Origin: Steinernema hermaphroditum
Taxonomy: Eukaryota > Nematoda > Chromadorea > Rhabditida > Steinernematidae
Length of the DNA: 64,000 nucleotides
Direction: 5' to 3'
Assembly: GCA_030435675.1 (NCBI GenBank)
Contig: CM059625.1
Location: 8,556,001 to 8,620,000, forward strand
The notes beneath the pieces were generated by a model. That model ran no database searches, was not told the origin of the DNA, and saw only the letters and a list, made by a program, of their open reading frames with translations. How positions within the stretch are numbered: the first letter of the stretch is position 1; every line of letters begins with the position of its first letter. The translations under genes and the position numbers were made by a program. Below are positions 12,297 through 31,178 of the stretch, piece by piece.

Positions 12297-14013
12297 TTAT
12301 TTCTCGTTTTCTGATTCCGCGTACACCTCCTCGTCACTCAGAGCGTCGTCGTCGAAAGGATTTCTGTAAAGATGAAGAGACGATCCAGTGGCCTTCGCGG
12401 CCTCCGCCACCGTTTGCTTTCCTACCGCCGAATTTGGCACGATCAGTGGTCTTGACTCTCCCTCGCCTTAACAGTAGCTGCGTTCGATGGAACTGCAGTT
12501 ACGAGATAGTACCTGAAGGAAGATTGGAACGCGATCTTGAGCGATTAAAGGGGGTGTTCGCATGGCTCTGATCCTTTCCAGACACTCCTTCAGCGGAATT
12601 CTCTTTCAGCTGCAGGAACGCGTGTATTCCGGAGGGCGTTTCAGTCGGCGCACGGTCATTGGCCATAGAAAGCATTTGCCGTTGAACGGAGAGCTCCCTT
12701 AAGTGTTTCTGACTGTCCCTGATGGTCAAATACTCTTGCATTTGTTCGCTAAAAGGACAAACAAAACATACATATGTCTGATGTGAGACATACCGCGATG
12801 TTTTGTAGTCTCTCCAGTGCTGACCTTCGCGTCTTCCGAAGAAGATGAGACTCAATCCGAGGACAAGGACTATGATGATAACAAGGAGGAGAGGAATTAT
12901 CTAAGCAAGGATTAGTAATTTCAATCAGTCCTCTTGCAAAGAGTTTTAATACCAGAACGGAGTCCCAGAAATACGACTTTGAGTAGTAGGGTGCCATTGA
13001 CGTAGCTGCATTGTTATCCTGACTCTCAGAGGTAGGAAGAGGAAGAGCTCCGAAGTGCGCAATTCGTTTTTCTTCGATCTCAGGGACTTGTACTGTAGAC
13101 TGAGTTACATTTTTCTAAAAATGTTGTAAGCAGGGTTCACCATAGCGACAGTGTACCAAGTCGAATTGACACCAGTCGATCTCAAACAGCTGAGCGAACT
13201 GGCGGTTCAGTGGGATTAGCATGTTTCGATTACAGTACTGCGAATTGGACTTTAGCCCTCGAATCAGATTTTCGATGTTTGAATGAAATCGACTTTGCGT
13301 TCCGACTTGGAGAATTGCACTACAAATACATGGGACTACAGTAAACTCATAGTTGTTGGATACCCAAGCTTCTGACGACCCACAAGGCGCATACTCTCGG
13401 GTGGAGGGCTCACAGCTGGCAAGATGTTATAAATATATGCGTTGACGTTTCTGCCTCGGAAGGTCTCCTTGATCGCCTTTTCTATTTGCACCAGTCTTCC
13501 TCCTCTACCGTTCACCAAATCTTCGGCATCTTCGTTCTTCAGGTGTAGTTCGACGATTTGATGAGTTGTAGAGTTGTAGCGATCTAAGAAATCAGAGATA
13601 CGCTGTGTTTTAGTGCGGTACATTTACGATCATCGTTCAAAACAACCGTGAAAAACTGATCGACTACTTCATGTGTGTCGTAGCGGCGAGCGATCACGTG
13701 CACCACAAGCTGCTTCAAAGGCGTCACCGGGGTGCCCATGAGGAATGCAAGTGGACGGTGACGCGAAGGAACTAAGTGGAGCCAGTGGGGCAGATCGGGC
13801 TTTCCGTTCATGCTCGCGGACCATTTTACATCCACTAATACAGAGACGAAATCAGATTGTTATTATACAGCTAAACTTGCCTGTTTTCCGGAAAAAGTTA
13901 TTCGAGTGCAACTGGAATACAAAGAACTTCCCTTTTGTCGCCTGTATCTCATTGTACTGCAGCGATGGAACAATGAAAATTGATGTTGCAATGAGGAAGA
14001 GGGCATAATTCAT
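12297..14013 (-). CDS. Alpha/epsilon-sarcoglycan
   Basis: Single-pass membrane glycoprotein of the dystrophin-associated sarcoglycan complex. The start MNYALFLIATSIFIVPSLQ is a signal peptide. The extracellular cadherin-like domain shows LPHWLHLVP, AFLMGTPVTP and VHVIARRYDTHEVVDQFFTV, matching the LPRWL, FLYG and IEVTAYNRxSxxTxxQ landmarks of SGCA/SGCE. A second landmark is FEIDWCQFDLV (about 13170-13200), cf. FRVDWCNVTLV. The transmembrane helix is IIPLLLVIIIVLVLGLSLIF (about 12830-12900), followed by GRREG (cf. CRREG) and a cytosolic tail with a LTIRDSQKHLRELSVQRQM segment. The last exon is reached over a 46-nt intron after NLPSG and ends NPFDDDALSDEEVYAESENEK. Reading through that intron instead would stop at 12499. 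The first intron (13880-13835) has a GC donor. Confidence 0.9.
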
Positions 14014-14366
14014 ATCGATTCAGTAGAAGGTGAACTTTTCAAGGAACTATTAGGGTTGATAGAAAACAACGAGTAAATAAGCTATGCGGCCAGAGCTGCC
14101 CGCAGAGTCTCGATTTCCGGCGTTGAGAACAGCGAAGATCGGCGCGCCGACAGCTGTTCTCCGCGTTGTTTGGCACCTCCGCCGATCATCCGCTAGGTTC
14201 CCAATTGTAAAGGTGATCCCGCCACGCATAACCGTCTCCAATGTCAGTCACTGCGGAAGAGATCCTTTGGAAATATTTATTTCATGACTATTTAAGATGT
14301 TCCCAAATTGATAGTCACTGCAATGGCATTGAGATCGAAGCGGACGACGTGTTGTTGCAGAGCGCC

Positions 14367-15758
14367 TTAGCCGAGGAGAACCTTCTTCATTTTGAGGTCT
14401 GAAGACGGTCCAGGTCTGCTACTTTCTGTGTCGGAGTAATCAGAGTAGTCGGAAGAGCTTCCGTAAGCCGGATTGTTAGACGTGCAGCGTGGTGAGCTAA
14501 AAGAATTGAGTTAGTCGGGATCGATTAGGTCTTTCATCGCACCAAAGATATTGGAGGAGAGGGACGCGGTATTTTCCGCAGAAATCCACAAATTTGACGT
14601 GTTCCACGCAAGCTTCAAAGTATACTCCTTTACAGCGCGGGTTGACGCATTGACTGGCGGTGTTAATGTATCGGAGAATCTCTCTCGGCAGCACTCTGTT
14701 TACGATAGGTGAAGGGACGCGCATTCTGACCGTTCGAGCTGCAAGTTCTTTGAGAGAAGGAGGGTCGAAGGCCATGTCATGGACGAATTGGTGAACTGAA
14801 CTTCGAACAATTTTGACCGAACGATTAATTCTTTCCTACCCAAAGGGTTATTCCGAAGACTCAAATGGCGCAGATTCCGCAACTTGACGATTTCGGTTGG
14901 CAGTGCCTGAAGAGAATACGTGTACGGTTCCTACAAAGGCATTTTTACCGTCAAGTTATTGTCGTGTAGAGCGAGATTCTGCAGATTCTGAAGTTCGACT
15001 AATGTGGGTGGAATAGTCTCAAGGCGGTTGCCACAGAGAGAAAGAGACGTCAACTGCTTCAGATGGCCAATCGTAGCGGGTATGTCGGTTAGGCGGTTGC
15101 CTCCCAAATACAATACTTCGACACTACAGTTAGACAGTTACTACAGTGGATATTTGTGACACCTCCTACCACTTGAGCATTTCGAAGTTGTATGGTAGTG
15201 TCTCAATGTGATTTGCTCCGAGATACACCATTCTCAAAGACGGCATTTGCAGCAACACCGGTGGAATTCTGTCGAGCGAATTTCCCGAGAAGTTAACTGT
15301 TTCCAGCTTGTTTAGCTGTACAAGGCTCTTGGGCAATCCCTCAAGTAGGTTGTTGCGCGCGGACAGATGTCTTAATTTTTTGAGCAGACAGATTTCTTCG
15401 GGAATGCTGGTTAGCGAGTTGTTGCTAATGTCGATTCTTTAAAGAAGGCAGATGTCTATACGACAAGCTATGATGCACATACGATACGAGATTGGTAAGG
15501 GAGAAAATCTGTGGAGGAACAGTCAAGAACGCATTCTTCGATATATCAAGTTGTTTGACATGTGCCGACTTGTAGAGAGGGCTCTCTCCACAGAAATACC
15601 AATCGGGAAGCTGCTCCAAGCCAGCATCTGAGATCTGAACATTGCAAGACGACGAACTAAACGTTCATCGGTGAAGTTGCATTCAGATACGACTAATAGC
15701 ACCTTGAGGGAATCACCGCATCATCGACCGAAGACGTGTTGTCCCTGTAGTGATCCAT
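14367..15758 (-). CDS. lrrc58: Leucine-rich repeat protein, LRRC58 family
   Basis: The start MDHYRDNTSSVDDAVIPS at 15758 splices in frame over about 50 nt into SSSSCNVQISDAGLEQLPDW. Roughly eight leucine-rich repeats follow, for example LKQLTSLSLCGNRLETIPP and LQNLQNLALHDNNL. The C-terminal module starts PSLKELAARTVRMR, continues with two Cys pairs in CVNPRCKGVYF, and has KFVDFCGKYRVPLLQYLC before a spliced SPRC. That module is diagnostic for the LRRC58 family, whose vertebrate member has the same ARTI...KFVDFCGKYRLPL block. The last exon ends in a Ser-rich tail and KMKKVLLG. I recall vertebrate LRRC58 being linked to ubiquitin ligase substrate binding but cannot verify that here. An acceptor-like TTATCTTAG lies 13 nt before the ATG. 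Confidence 0.88.
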
Positions 15759-18782
<3,024 letters not shown>

Positions 18783-21186
18783 CAGATCGCCCTGTTGGCG
18801 TCGATCAACAGCAAAAACTTTGTCCAAAGATGCGGGTTTAATCAGTTGACCGAAGAGAATACTGTTAACTCCTCGAGTTCTTATGATGAACTGTAATAAT
18901 AAATACCAGAACAGTGCTTACTGAATATCTAAGAGATGAGGTGCAAGAGGACTATTTCAACTGGGATCCTGCAATTACCGTAAGTGGCTATTTGTCGTTC
19001 ACCTGCTATTTCGAGAGCAACTTGGGTGGACGACTCCTCCCAGGTTAATTTTCTCAGTGTGTACTCGAAGCCAGTTGCCCATTATTTTTTGCGCTTCAAA
19101 ACAAGAGCACAAAGGATGCTAAAGAGTGATCGTGTTATTTCCGTTACCCAACCACGAAACAGACAGAAAACAGACTGGTGTCCACTACTCACGTAATGAA
19201 AGTTTTTGCCTTGGGCCGATGCTCGCATTGATTAATTAATAGACTACCCGACGACAACATGTTTCGTCCTCCGACTGAGAATGGCATACGATGAGATGTG
19301 CGTGGGGATACGCATGACTCCGATGCCACATCTCATCTTAGACAACTCCAAACCAATTCCGCCTTTCCGTTTGTCGCGACCCATCCGTCTTTGAAAACAT
19401 GGGATTAGTGGAGTAACCGAAGCGTAGAGTTGAACCTATGCATCTCTCCTCACGTCCTTTCAAAACAGCATCAAAGTACAGAAACCAGTGGCGGGAAACG
19501 TTCGGTGAACGGAAAACATTAATTTCTGAAAAAAGCGTCTATATCTTCTGGCTCGGGAAAAACCTATCCGTGATATTATTGAGCACCAACCGAAATAATT
19601 AAGAATATGGCACCCGCTCACTTTTACTTCGAGAGTCGACGAGAAGACGACGAATGACCGGGTAGAATACGTCGACAATGAAAACACGCTGCTCCACTCA
19701 TTGTTCATTTCAGTGCCAAACGCAGCGGTTCCAGAGCGGTCACCTTTTCCTAATTCCCTCTGCGCAATAATAGCCAAAGGTACAGGAGCTGGTTGTCATT
19801 GATGCAGCCTTTAATTAGACAACTCCTCTCCGCTTGCTGATGCGGCCGGCATTGAAATGGTTTATCCCCCAATGCGCGAGTTAGGGCACCCTTCCGTATT
19901 TTGTTTTTGCCGTTAGCATATCACTTGTTGCGCTTCTGGAGAGTATAGTCCGGCTGCACGTCGCATAGGTAATTGCTCCCCAGCAATTTAGAACTTTACG
20001 CTGTTTGGGCTCTCATCCCTATCCGTGCCTCTTTGGAGTGTTTGAAATTATGGGTTCGATTTAAAAAGAGCGCAGTGAGTGACGCTCACGCGAGTGGAGC
20101 CAAGGAGGGGTGCTCGACGATTTGCTCTCCGGAACCGCCTTGAGGGTTGGGGACAACCGCCAGAAACTCAAGCTCTTACTTCTTCGTTCATTAGCACATT
20201 TTGTTATTCGGTGATATTCAAGACGCGTGTTTGTTTATCTCTGTAGGTGGTATCTCCTTTTCCCCCTCGACTGAGCATTTAGTGGTTGGAGGCTCGAGGG
20301 GAAGTTGCAGCCTACCCTTGATACCACTCTTACTAAATGCGCATTCACTAAAGGCGCAAGAGGCGATGCGCGCTGGATTAAGTTCGGCTTCCGCCACCGA
20401 GCTTCGGCACTCGGCGGTCGTCGTCGGCGAGGAGCCAATAATCGCTTCCCCAACATCTACTGACTCTTCTGGCTTATGATATCGGGTAGGGTGAGGAGCA
20501 GCTTCGTGTCGCCGAACATGGCGGGGGACAATTTGGCGCACGTCAGCGGCCCATCCGTGATTAGCGGCAGTTGATTTGAATCTGGGTGGTTCCGTACGCG
20601 ACTTGTTGTTTCTGGTAATTCAATCCGGACGGAGTCTTCAGCCCGCCTCCTGATGCTCCACCTGCCATGCCCACAGGCTGACAGCCTGTCACTCAGGCCA
20701 GCCTCCAACTCACACTTTATCACTCATCCCCAAGATACCAAACTGTCACTTCCATCATTTCTCACCGACAAGATTATGTTTCTCTCACCGCTTACGCAAC
20801 GCAATTGTGGCTTCGCAATATCACATTGCCAATGAACACCCTCCACTCAAGTTCTTTTCATCTCTTCAGAACCTCATCCTTCAAAGCCTTTCTCAGTGTC
20901 CCTCAGAATTTGAAATCTCCCAGCTACCAAAAGCTTACTCAACAACCAGCTTGTTATTTAATTCTTGCGTTCACATAATCTGAGTCGTGAGGATAATTTG
21001 CATCGTTACGAGACTAATTAGAGTTCGTCGTCTACGCGAATATCCTTCACGGATAACTTCTTGGTAGAAGAACCATCCGGTTCATTCGTGAGCCCACCGA
21101 CACTTTCCGGCACGTGAATGGTCCTACTCGCTCCAGGTAGTTTCCATACGGAAGCGCTTCATTAGTTCCCGGCTCGCGGTCCTGCG
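18783..21186. other. Intergenic upstream of THAP-CtBP
   Basis: No supportable gene. Frames at 20201-20540 on both strands lie in a GC-richer island and mirror each other, as expected of non-coding sequence. This may hold the CtBP promoter. Confidence 0.55.
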
Positions 21187-25943
<4,757 letters not shown>

Positions 25944-26549
25944 TTTTCTCTTTTTCGAGCATTTCCTAGTTGGCTCGTAGTTTTATCTCAGTTGAACTCG
26001 GTTTACTCTCCATTGCGTATTTGGTCTCTATTGTTTTTGTGCAAATACTATGTTGTTACGTTTTGAGACTTGCCTTACGAAATCTCTTGAAATGACGTAT
26101 GTTTCTTTCCGGCAAATTTCCCGCAAAAGTGCTTCTCTTTTTCTGCATTTTCCTTCACATTCAGACATTGCATAATGCTTTCCATGACTCCAGTTCTCCG
26201 TGCGGAGAGTGAAGTCGGCGAAGACAGGCAAGCCTTCTCCCCATTGTTGTTGCTCTATTTTTCATTGTCCGACTCTTGCGTTGACCACTTATACGTTGTT
26301 GTGACTGTTCTCATGTAAATATGTGAGCGCTCCTTTAAGTTTTCTGAAGCATACCTTCGCGGCTTTTGTTATTTAAATGCTAAATGCCGGCACTGGCATT
26401 GTGTCGGTAAGGGTCTTAGGAGGCTGGAAAGAATGCAGTTGCTCGAGGGTCCGCTCTATTTATCGTACATGTACAACGCGCAAATAGGTTCTCGGGTTAA
26501 CATAGGACACAATGTGAACATGAAAATTTTAATTGCTTTTGTCGTTCTG
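25944..26549. other. Convergent 3' flanks of CtBP and the Ig-domain gene
   Basis: Both neighbours end here. Only short overlapping frames are present and no gene is supported. Confidence 0.6.
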
Positions 26550-27491
26550 TCAATCGCTTTGCGTAAACAGCTGACATACGTCTTTGCACACCGAAGTGCA
26601 AGTTCTTTCGATTTCTTGAGTCCTCGGAAACGCTGAAATTTAGCATAAAGAGCAGATCTGATAATGCCTGGGCTACCGATTTCGAAACTTTTAGCAATTA
26701 CTTCGCCCGTCCGAATGTTCAGCACTCTGCATACGAAGGTGCCGCGATCGCGAGCGAAAACCACATTGGGGATATAGATGGTCTGCCCGTTGTCGGCAAA
26801 GATGTACTCTTTGTTCGTACCTGGAGTACGCATAACGATCGCGAACTAGACATGATAAGTTTACTCACTTTCAGTGATAGCAACGATGTCTTTCTGCCAC
26901 ATGACCATTACATTTTGTGACTTCATACCGGTCACCTGACAAGAAAGACGCACCTCGCGTCCTACGATGGGTACTATCGAAGACGGGTTGTTTTCAACAA
27001 AAGTCATATTTTCTGAAAAAAAGCCTTCCCGCTCTACAACAGTTTTGTCATTTCTACCTCGATATTTAAGCACAATAGACGCTGTTTGAGTTCGTCCGTG
27101 GTAGGACGCGTGACATTCATAGACACCGTCATCCTCATGAGTTCCATTCTCGATGAACATGCTCAGAGAATAGTCATCTAGACGTTGTATCTTCACGTGA
27201 CCGGTGCTAAATCCACGTTCTGTGAGTAGTTATTAATAGATAGGCATACTGAAATACGTCTCCATTGACTTTGATCCACACTAGTCCGGGTCTTTCCTGT
27301 TCAGGATCAACACCGTTCAGTCGGCAAATCACGGCAAACGGTGACCCTGCGTTTACGAGTCGAATCTCTTCGTCTCTCGGATCAACGCTCACCGACCATC
27401 CTGTACATTACACGGAATCACATGAAAACCTTTGCTTACCATTGCATAAGGCGAAAAGACACAGAAGCACCAAAAGTATGAACACTTTCAT
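26550..27491 (-). CDS. Secreted protein with two immunoglobulin domains (ZIG-like)
   Basis: The start MKVFILLVLLCLFALCNG is a signal peptide. Ig domain 1 has FAVICRLNGVDP...LVWIKVNG and then DDGVYECHASY. Ig domain 2 has VRLSCQVTG...VMVMWQKD and then DRGTFVCRVLN. Each shows the Cys-Trp-DxGxYxC pattern of I-set folds. Introns of 43-60 nt interrupt both domains; the one after NGDVF uses the ATTTAG acceptor to stay in frame. A last intron of about 47 nt after KSFEI gives a short Cys-containing end (ERTCTSVCKDVCQ) and a stop at 26550. Read-through instead would end at 26456 with a basic tail. No transmembrane segment or GPI signal is clear. The layout resembles the nematode two-Ig secreted ZIG proteins, but I cannot assign a specific orthologue. 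Confidence 0.82.
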
Positions 27492-28411
27492 TACTGTGGA
27501 CGAACGGCTGATGGACCTGAGAGACGGATTTTGATCGCCGGCCGATCACCCGGGAGGTCAGTTCTTACGCACGAATGGCACGAACCCACAGGGACCGAAC
27601 GCAAAAAGTGTACCTAGCGGCTGTCCCAGACATTTTGATGGCTCGCCGAAGTCGTTTATTTATTGCCCGACAAAATTTGCGGAAAGGGTTATTTACGATA
27701 AAGATTTCCCATCAGTATTTTGGCGTTTTTGCATTTTCGTTCGATGAGAACGCAAGAATTAAGTTATTAACAAAAACTGTGCGTCTCGATAATTAGGTTT
27801 GACAGAAAAAGTTTATTATGCTACCTAACCGCTGAATTCACTACTGAAGAGCGTACATTTACGTCTACAATGTGAATTTTTCCAAGGGCACAGTAACAAC
27901 AACGATGTTTTGTTTTGGCAAAAAAGTGACTTTGACCAACAATGCAAAACGCTGAAATATGCAAATGCTTGAACAGCTTTAAAATAATAGTGATCTGGCA
28001 CTTTGAAGGAGAAAGAAAACAGTGTTAATGTGAAACGGTTTCGCACAATACATGTGTATAGAGCATTCTCCAGGGGAACATCCAATCGCTGCTCACTACC
28101 TATGCTTACTCTACGTGGAATGAGGCTCATCAAGACCACTCACAAAGAAAAAGTTTAATGAAACACGGTCCCAAAATCAGATGCGCGCGAAACACTGATC
28201 CTTCTTTACAGAAAATTATTTTCCAGGTGGCTCGGTGATCGTAGTGTGCTTGCACATGTTTAGTCCAAATTTCGAATTATTCCAAAGATCGTCCGATATG
28301 AAAAAACCAGCATACAATGGTTGATTGAGCACTATAAGCTGCACTTCTGATGAGATTCAACGCAGGTAGATTGAATTATTTTTACAGTTCTGATAATTAT
28401 ATGTACTGCAA

Positions 28412-28430
28412 CGATCCTCGGCGCCGCTGA
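28412..28430 (+). repeat. 19-bp exact repeat, copy 1
   Basis: The word CGATCCTCGGCGCCGCTGA recurs exactly at 29668-29686. It includes the GGCGCC palindrome and is GC-rich in an AT-rich setting. Confidence 0.6.
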
Positions 28431-28560
28431 TAGAATGTGTCGAGAAAAGACCCTTTGGTAATTTCCCTGGGTCAAACTGGGGATGACTGACCGCAAATTG
28501 CTCGGAATACACAGAGATAAACAGAGTAGACCAACTGATGTACTACTAATTGCGACTGAA

Positions 28561-28582
28561 GTCTCACTTATATAAGTGAGAC
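28561..28582. repeat. Perfect 22-bp palindrome
   Basis: The two 11-bp arms are GTCTCACTTAT and its exact reverse complement, with no spacer. The function is not known. Confidence 0.7.
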
Positions 28583-29667
28583 GTTCTCTCTGTTGTCTAC
28601 AGAGAAGGAGCATTTTGGTTTTTTCTCATGTACTTCAAATGTGTGACTTATAATCTTTGTCCATAACAGTCGAGTCAATGAACCACAAAAGGCGACTTTT
28701 TATTAAGAAAGGACTGTTACAAACTTGTGTTTCTTCACATATTCCAGCAACAACGAATAAATGCGGAGTTAAAACGAAGTTCACAAAAAGACCGTTACGT
28801 TTTTGTGCAAAAAAAGACTTTCGGAAAAAACTGCAAACAATCGTTACAACCATAAAGGCGTTTATGTCGCGGTTTGTTTACTATCTTGAGCATCGTAGAC
28901 CTATTTACCTAAAAAACAACAGTTGCACGTCAGCGAGTAACAACTGCGGCGACGAAGATCTCGAGTTTGTCTCGTAGCATTCATTGAGGAACGTCTTTAA
29001 TGTTTGCTACGGTTATGCCAGGAGAGTATTGTTCCGGCGCGTTCATTTTTTAATTTAGATTATGTGTAATGGCGGAGTGATGTTTTGTTGAGTGTAAAGA
29101 TCATCATTAGGGTGTGAGTCTCGACGAACGCTCTGCAATTTTACGACGAAGTGCCGAAGCTCTCCTATTTGTATTTTATGCGTTTCTATCGAACCCTTCC
29201 AAAAGGTCTCTCGACAACTGTTCATGTTTGTTTCAACGTGCATTTCCCAAGTGGCGGTGTTCTGTGAAGTCAACTGCTGCTTCGCCTTGCAGAGCTCGAA
29301 AACACAATACATCTGCCCACCCAACCTATTTGTTTTATTCGTAAGAGCTTAGACCGGAGTATATCTCTAAGGGAAGAGGTTACCTTCACAGATAAAAACG
29401 ACTGCGGAAGAAGTAACTACTGGAGGTAATTACCCGCTTAAGTGGCACAGCTAATAGTTCAACCTGTTAAACCATTCAACCCATTAGCAGTTTCATCTGT
29501 TCAATTTTATGTTGTCTCATTGGATAGTACATATCGCTTCGTCCCTTCCCCCTATCATCCGAGTGGCATATGCGGTGATTGCTATAATGGCGATTTTGCA
29601 AACGAGCATTTCGTTGAATATGTTATGGATTGAGAGAGAGAGAGGACAGATCCTCTCGCTGTCCAGG

Positions 29668-29686
29668 CGATCCTCGGCGCCGCTGA
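29668..29686 (+). repeat. 19-bp exact repeat, copy 2
   Basis: Second copy of the word at 28412-28430. It sits at the edge of a GC-rich patch (about 29660-29735). Confidence 0.6.
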
Positions 29687-31178
29687 GCCGAGATCGGATC
29701 GGCCGCCGGTCGGATGTGCCGCTAACGGCCCAGATTGCCAACGTCACCAGTTGAACATTTGCGCCGTTGCAAGTTCGACTTAGGCTAGATGATCTGAAAC
29801 TCGAAAACAATCGGTCGTTATTTCCTCTGGCAACCCACCTCCACCCCCACTAGTACTCACATATCTCCACCGTCACTTATAACAGTGTCCTTTTGAAACG
29901 CGTACTGCGGCTTTACGAAAACATATCGTGCCTAAGGTTTCGCTTTACTATATAGTGTCCTCTTCATGTTTCAGCACGTTTTAGTTGTCCCGAACAGCGC
30001 GCGAATTACGGACATATGGAAGCGGTTACAAGACATATTCCGTTGGCTCTCGATTTACTGCGTGCATATGCAACGCACACTTCGCGTCTTTTCTGATCGA
30101 GTTCAAACTCGTCTTTCAGATATGTTCTAAAAGAGTATACTCGACTTGGATAAACGACCTATCGGTTTGCGGGAATCAAGTAAGTCGCAGAACGCTTGGG
30201 CTTTGAGACATTAGCTGAGTAAGCTAAAGAAATGCTTGTTATCGGAGACAGGGCCGACGAGTGTCATTGCTTTTTAACTTCCACTATGCTCAATTCTCTC
30301 TGCTTGAACATCGCTTAAACTAGAACGGCTTCGAAGAAATTTTGTCATTCATTCACATCGGCGTTCTCTAGGCATGGAAGTGATCGCCGCCAATGCAGAC
30401 TTAGGATTTCACCGATCATGCTGTGGACCAGCTCGTAAGTTCTTTATGACTTCCGGTACGCATTCCTCTGTGACGTCGCTTCAGCGAAAACAAAAATTCG
30501 GAGGCACAAATGCGATGTGACACCGTATTCCAGGCCGTGTCAGCAGTGCACCTTATGTCTCGGATACGAAGATACCGAGCAGAACGACGTTGAAGTAAAA
30601 ACACATCGTAGTCGCTTCCCTTATGAGCACCGTTTAGTTCCTCGGTAAAGGCGACTCGTTACGGGAATTCGACGATCTCACGAACCTGGTCTTCTCTACT
30701 ACCTCAGAGTCCACCGAAACCCACACAACTCAATCGGCGTGCCACAGTAATCCTTCACCGACTACAGTAAGCCCATATTCATGCATAAACACAAATCGCC
30801 AACCGAGTTAGCGTTGTTTAATGAATCCTCTCTAGCGGCTTGATCATAAGAGGATGTAGTCTTCGGTCTGCGTGCGCTCTGTCAACAAATATGCCGTCTC
30901 CTAGTCACTCCGATCTCCGCTAGTCTTGCGAAAAAGAGCCTGTTTTCACACTGGAGTTATTTGTTTGTGTGTAACCCTCGTAGTAATCGCTTACAACCGG
31001 CGTAGCAAGGTGCTGTTTACTAGTGGCCGCTTCCTCAAATTTTCTGCAAATGCACTCACTGCAATTTTGCAAAGTCCTCCACACTGTACACATAAATCAA
31101 CGACATCTAACACAAAAGCCTTTGTCGCAAACGTTTTTTTGGTAAATTCTTACCGGAATACATTAGTTTCATGTGAGT

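Larger units (their letters stand above)
27492..31178. other. Intergenic, 3.7 kb
   Basis: The sequence is AT-rich with short basic or hydrophobic frames (for example 28657-28977 +, 27825-28139 -) that have no domain or splice continuation. Notable signals are a perfect palindrome at 28561-28582 and an exact 19-bp word shared by 28412 and 29668. The promoter of the MRTF-like gene should be at the right end. Confidence 0.6.

Noticed and set aside
19980..20075. GGTTCGATT resembling a tRNA B box
   Set aside because: No matching A box, acceptor stem or cloverleaf pairing around it. No tRNA could be supported anywhere in the window.
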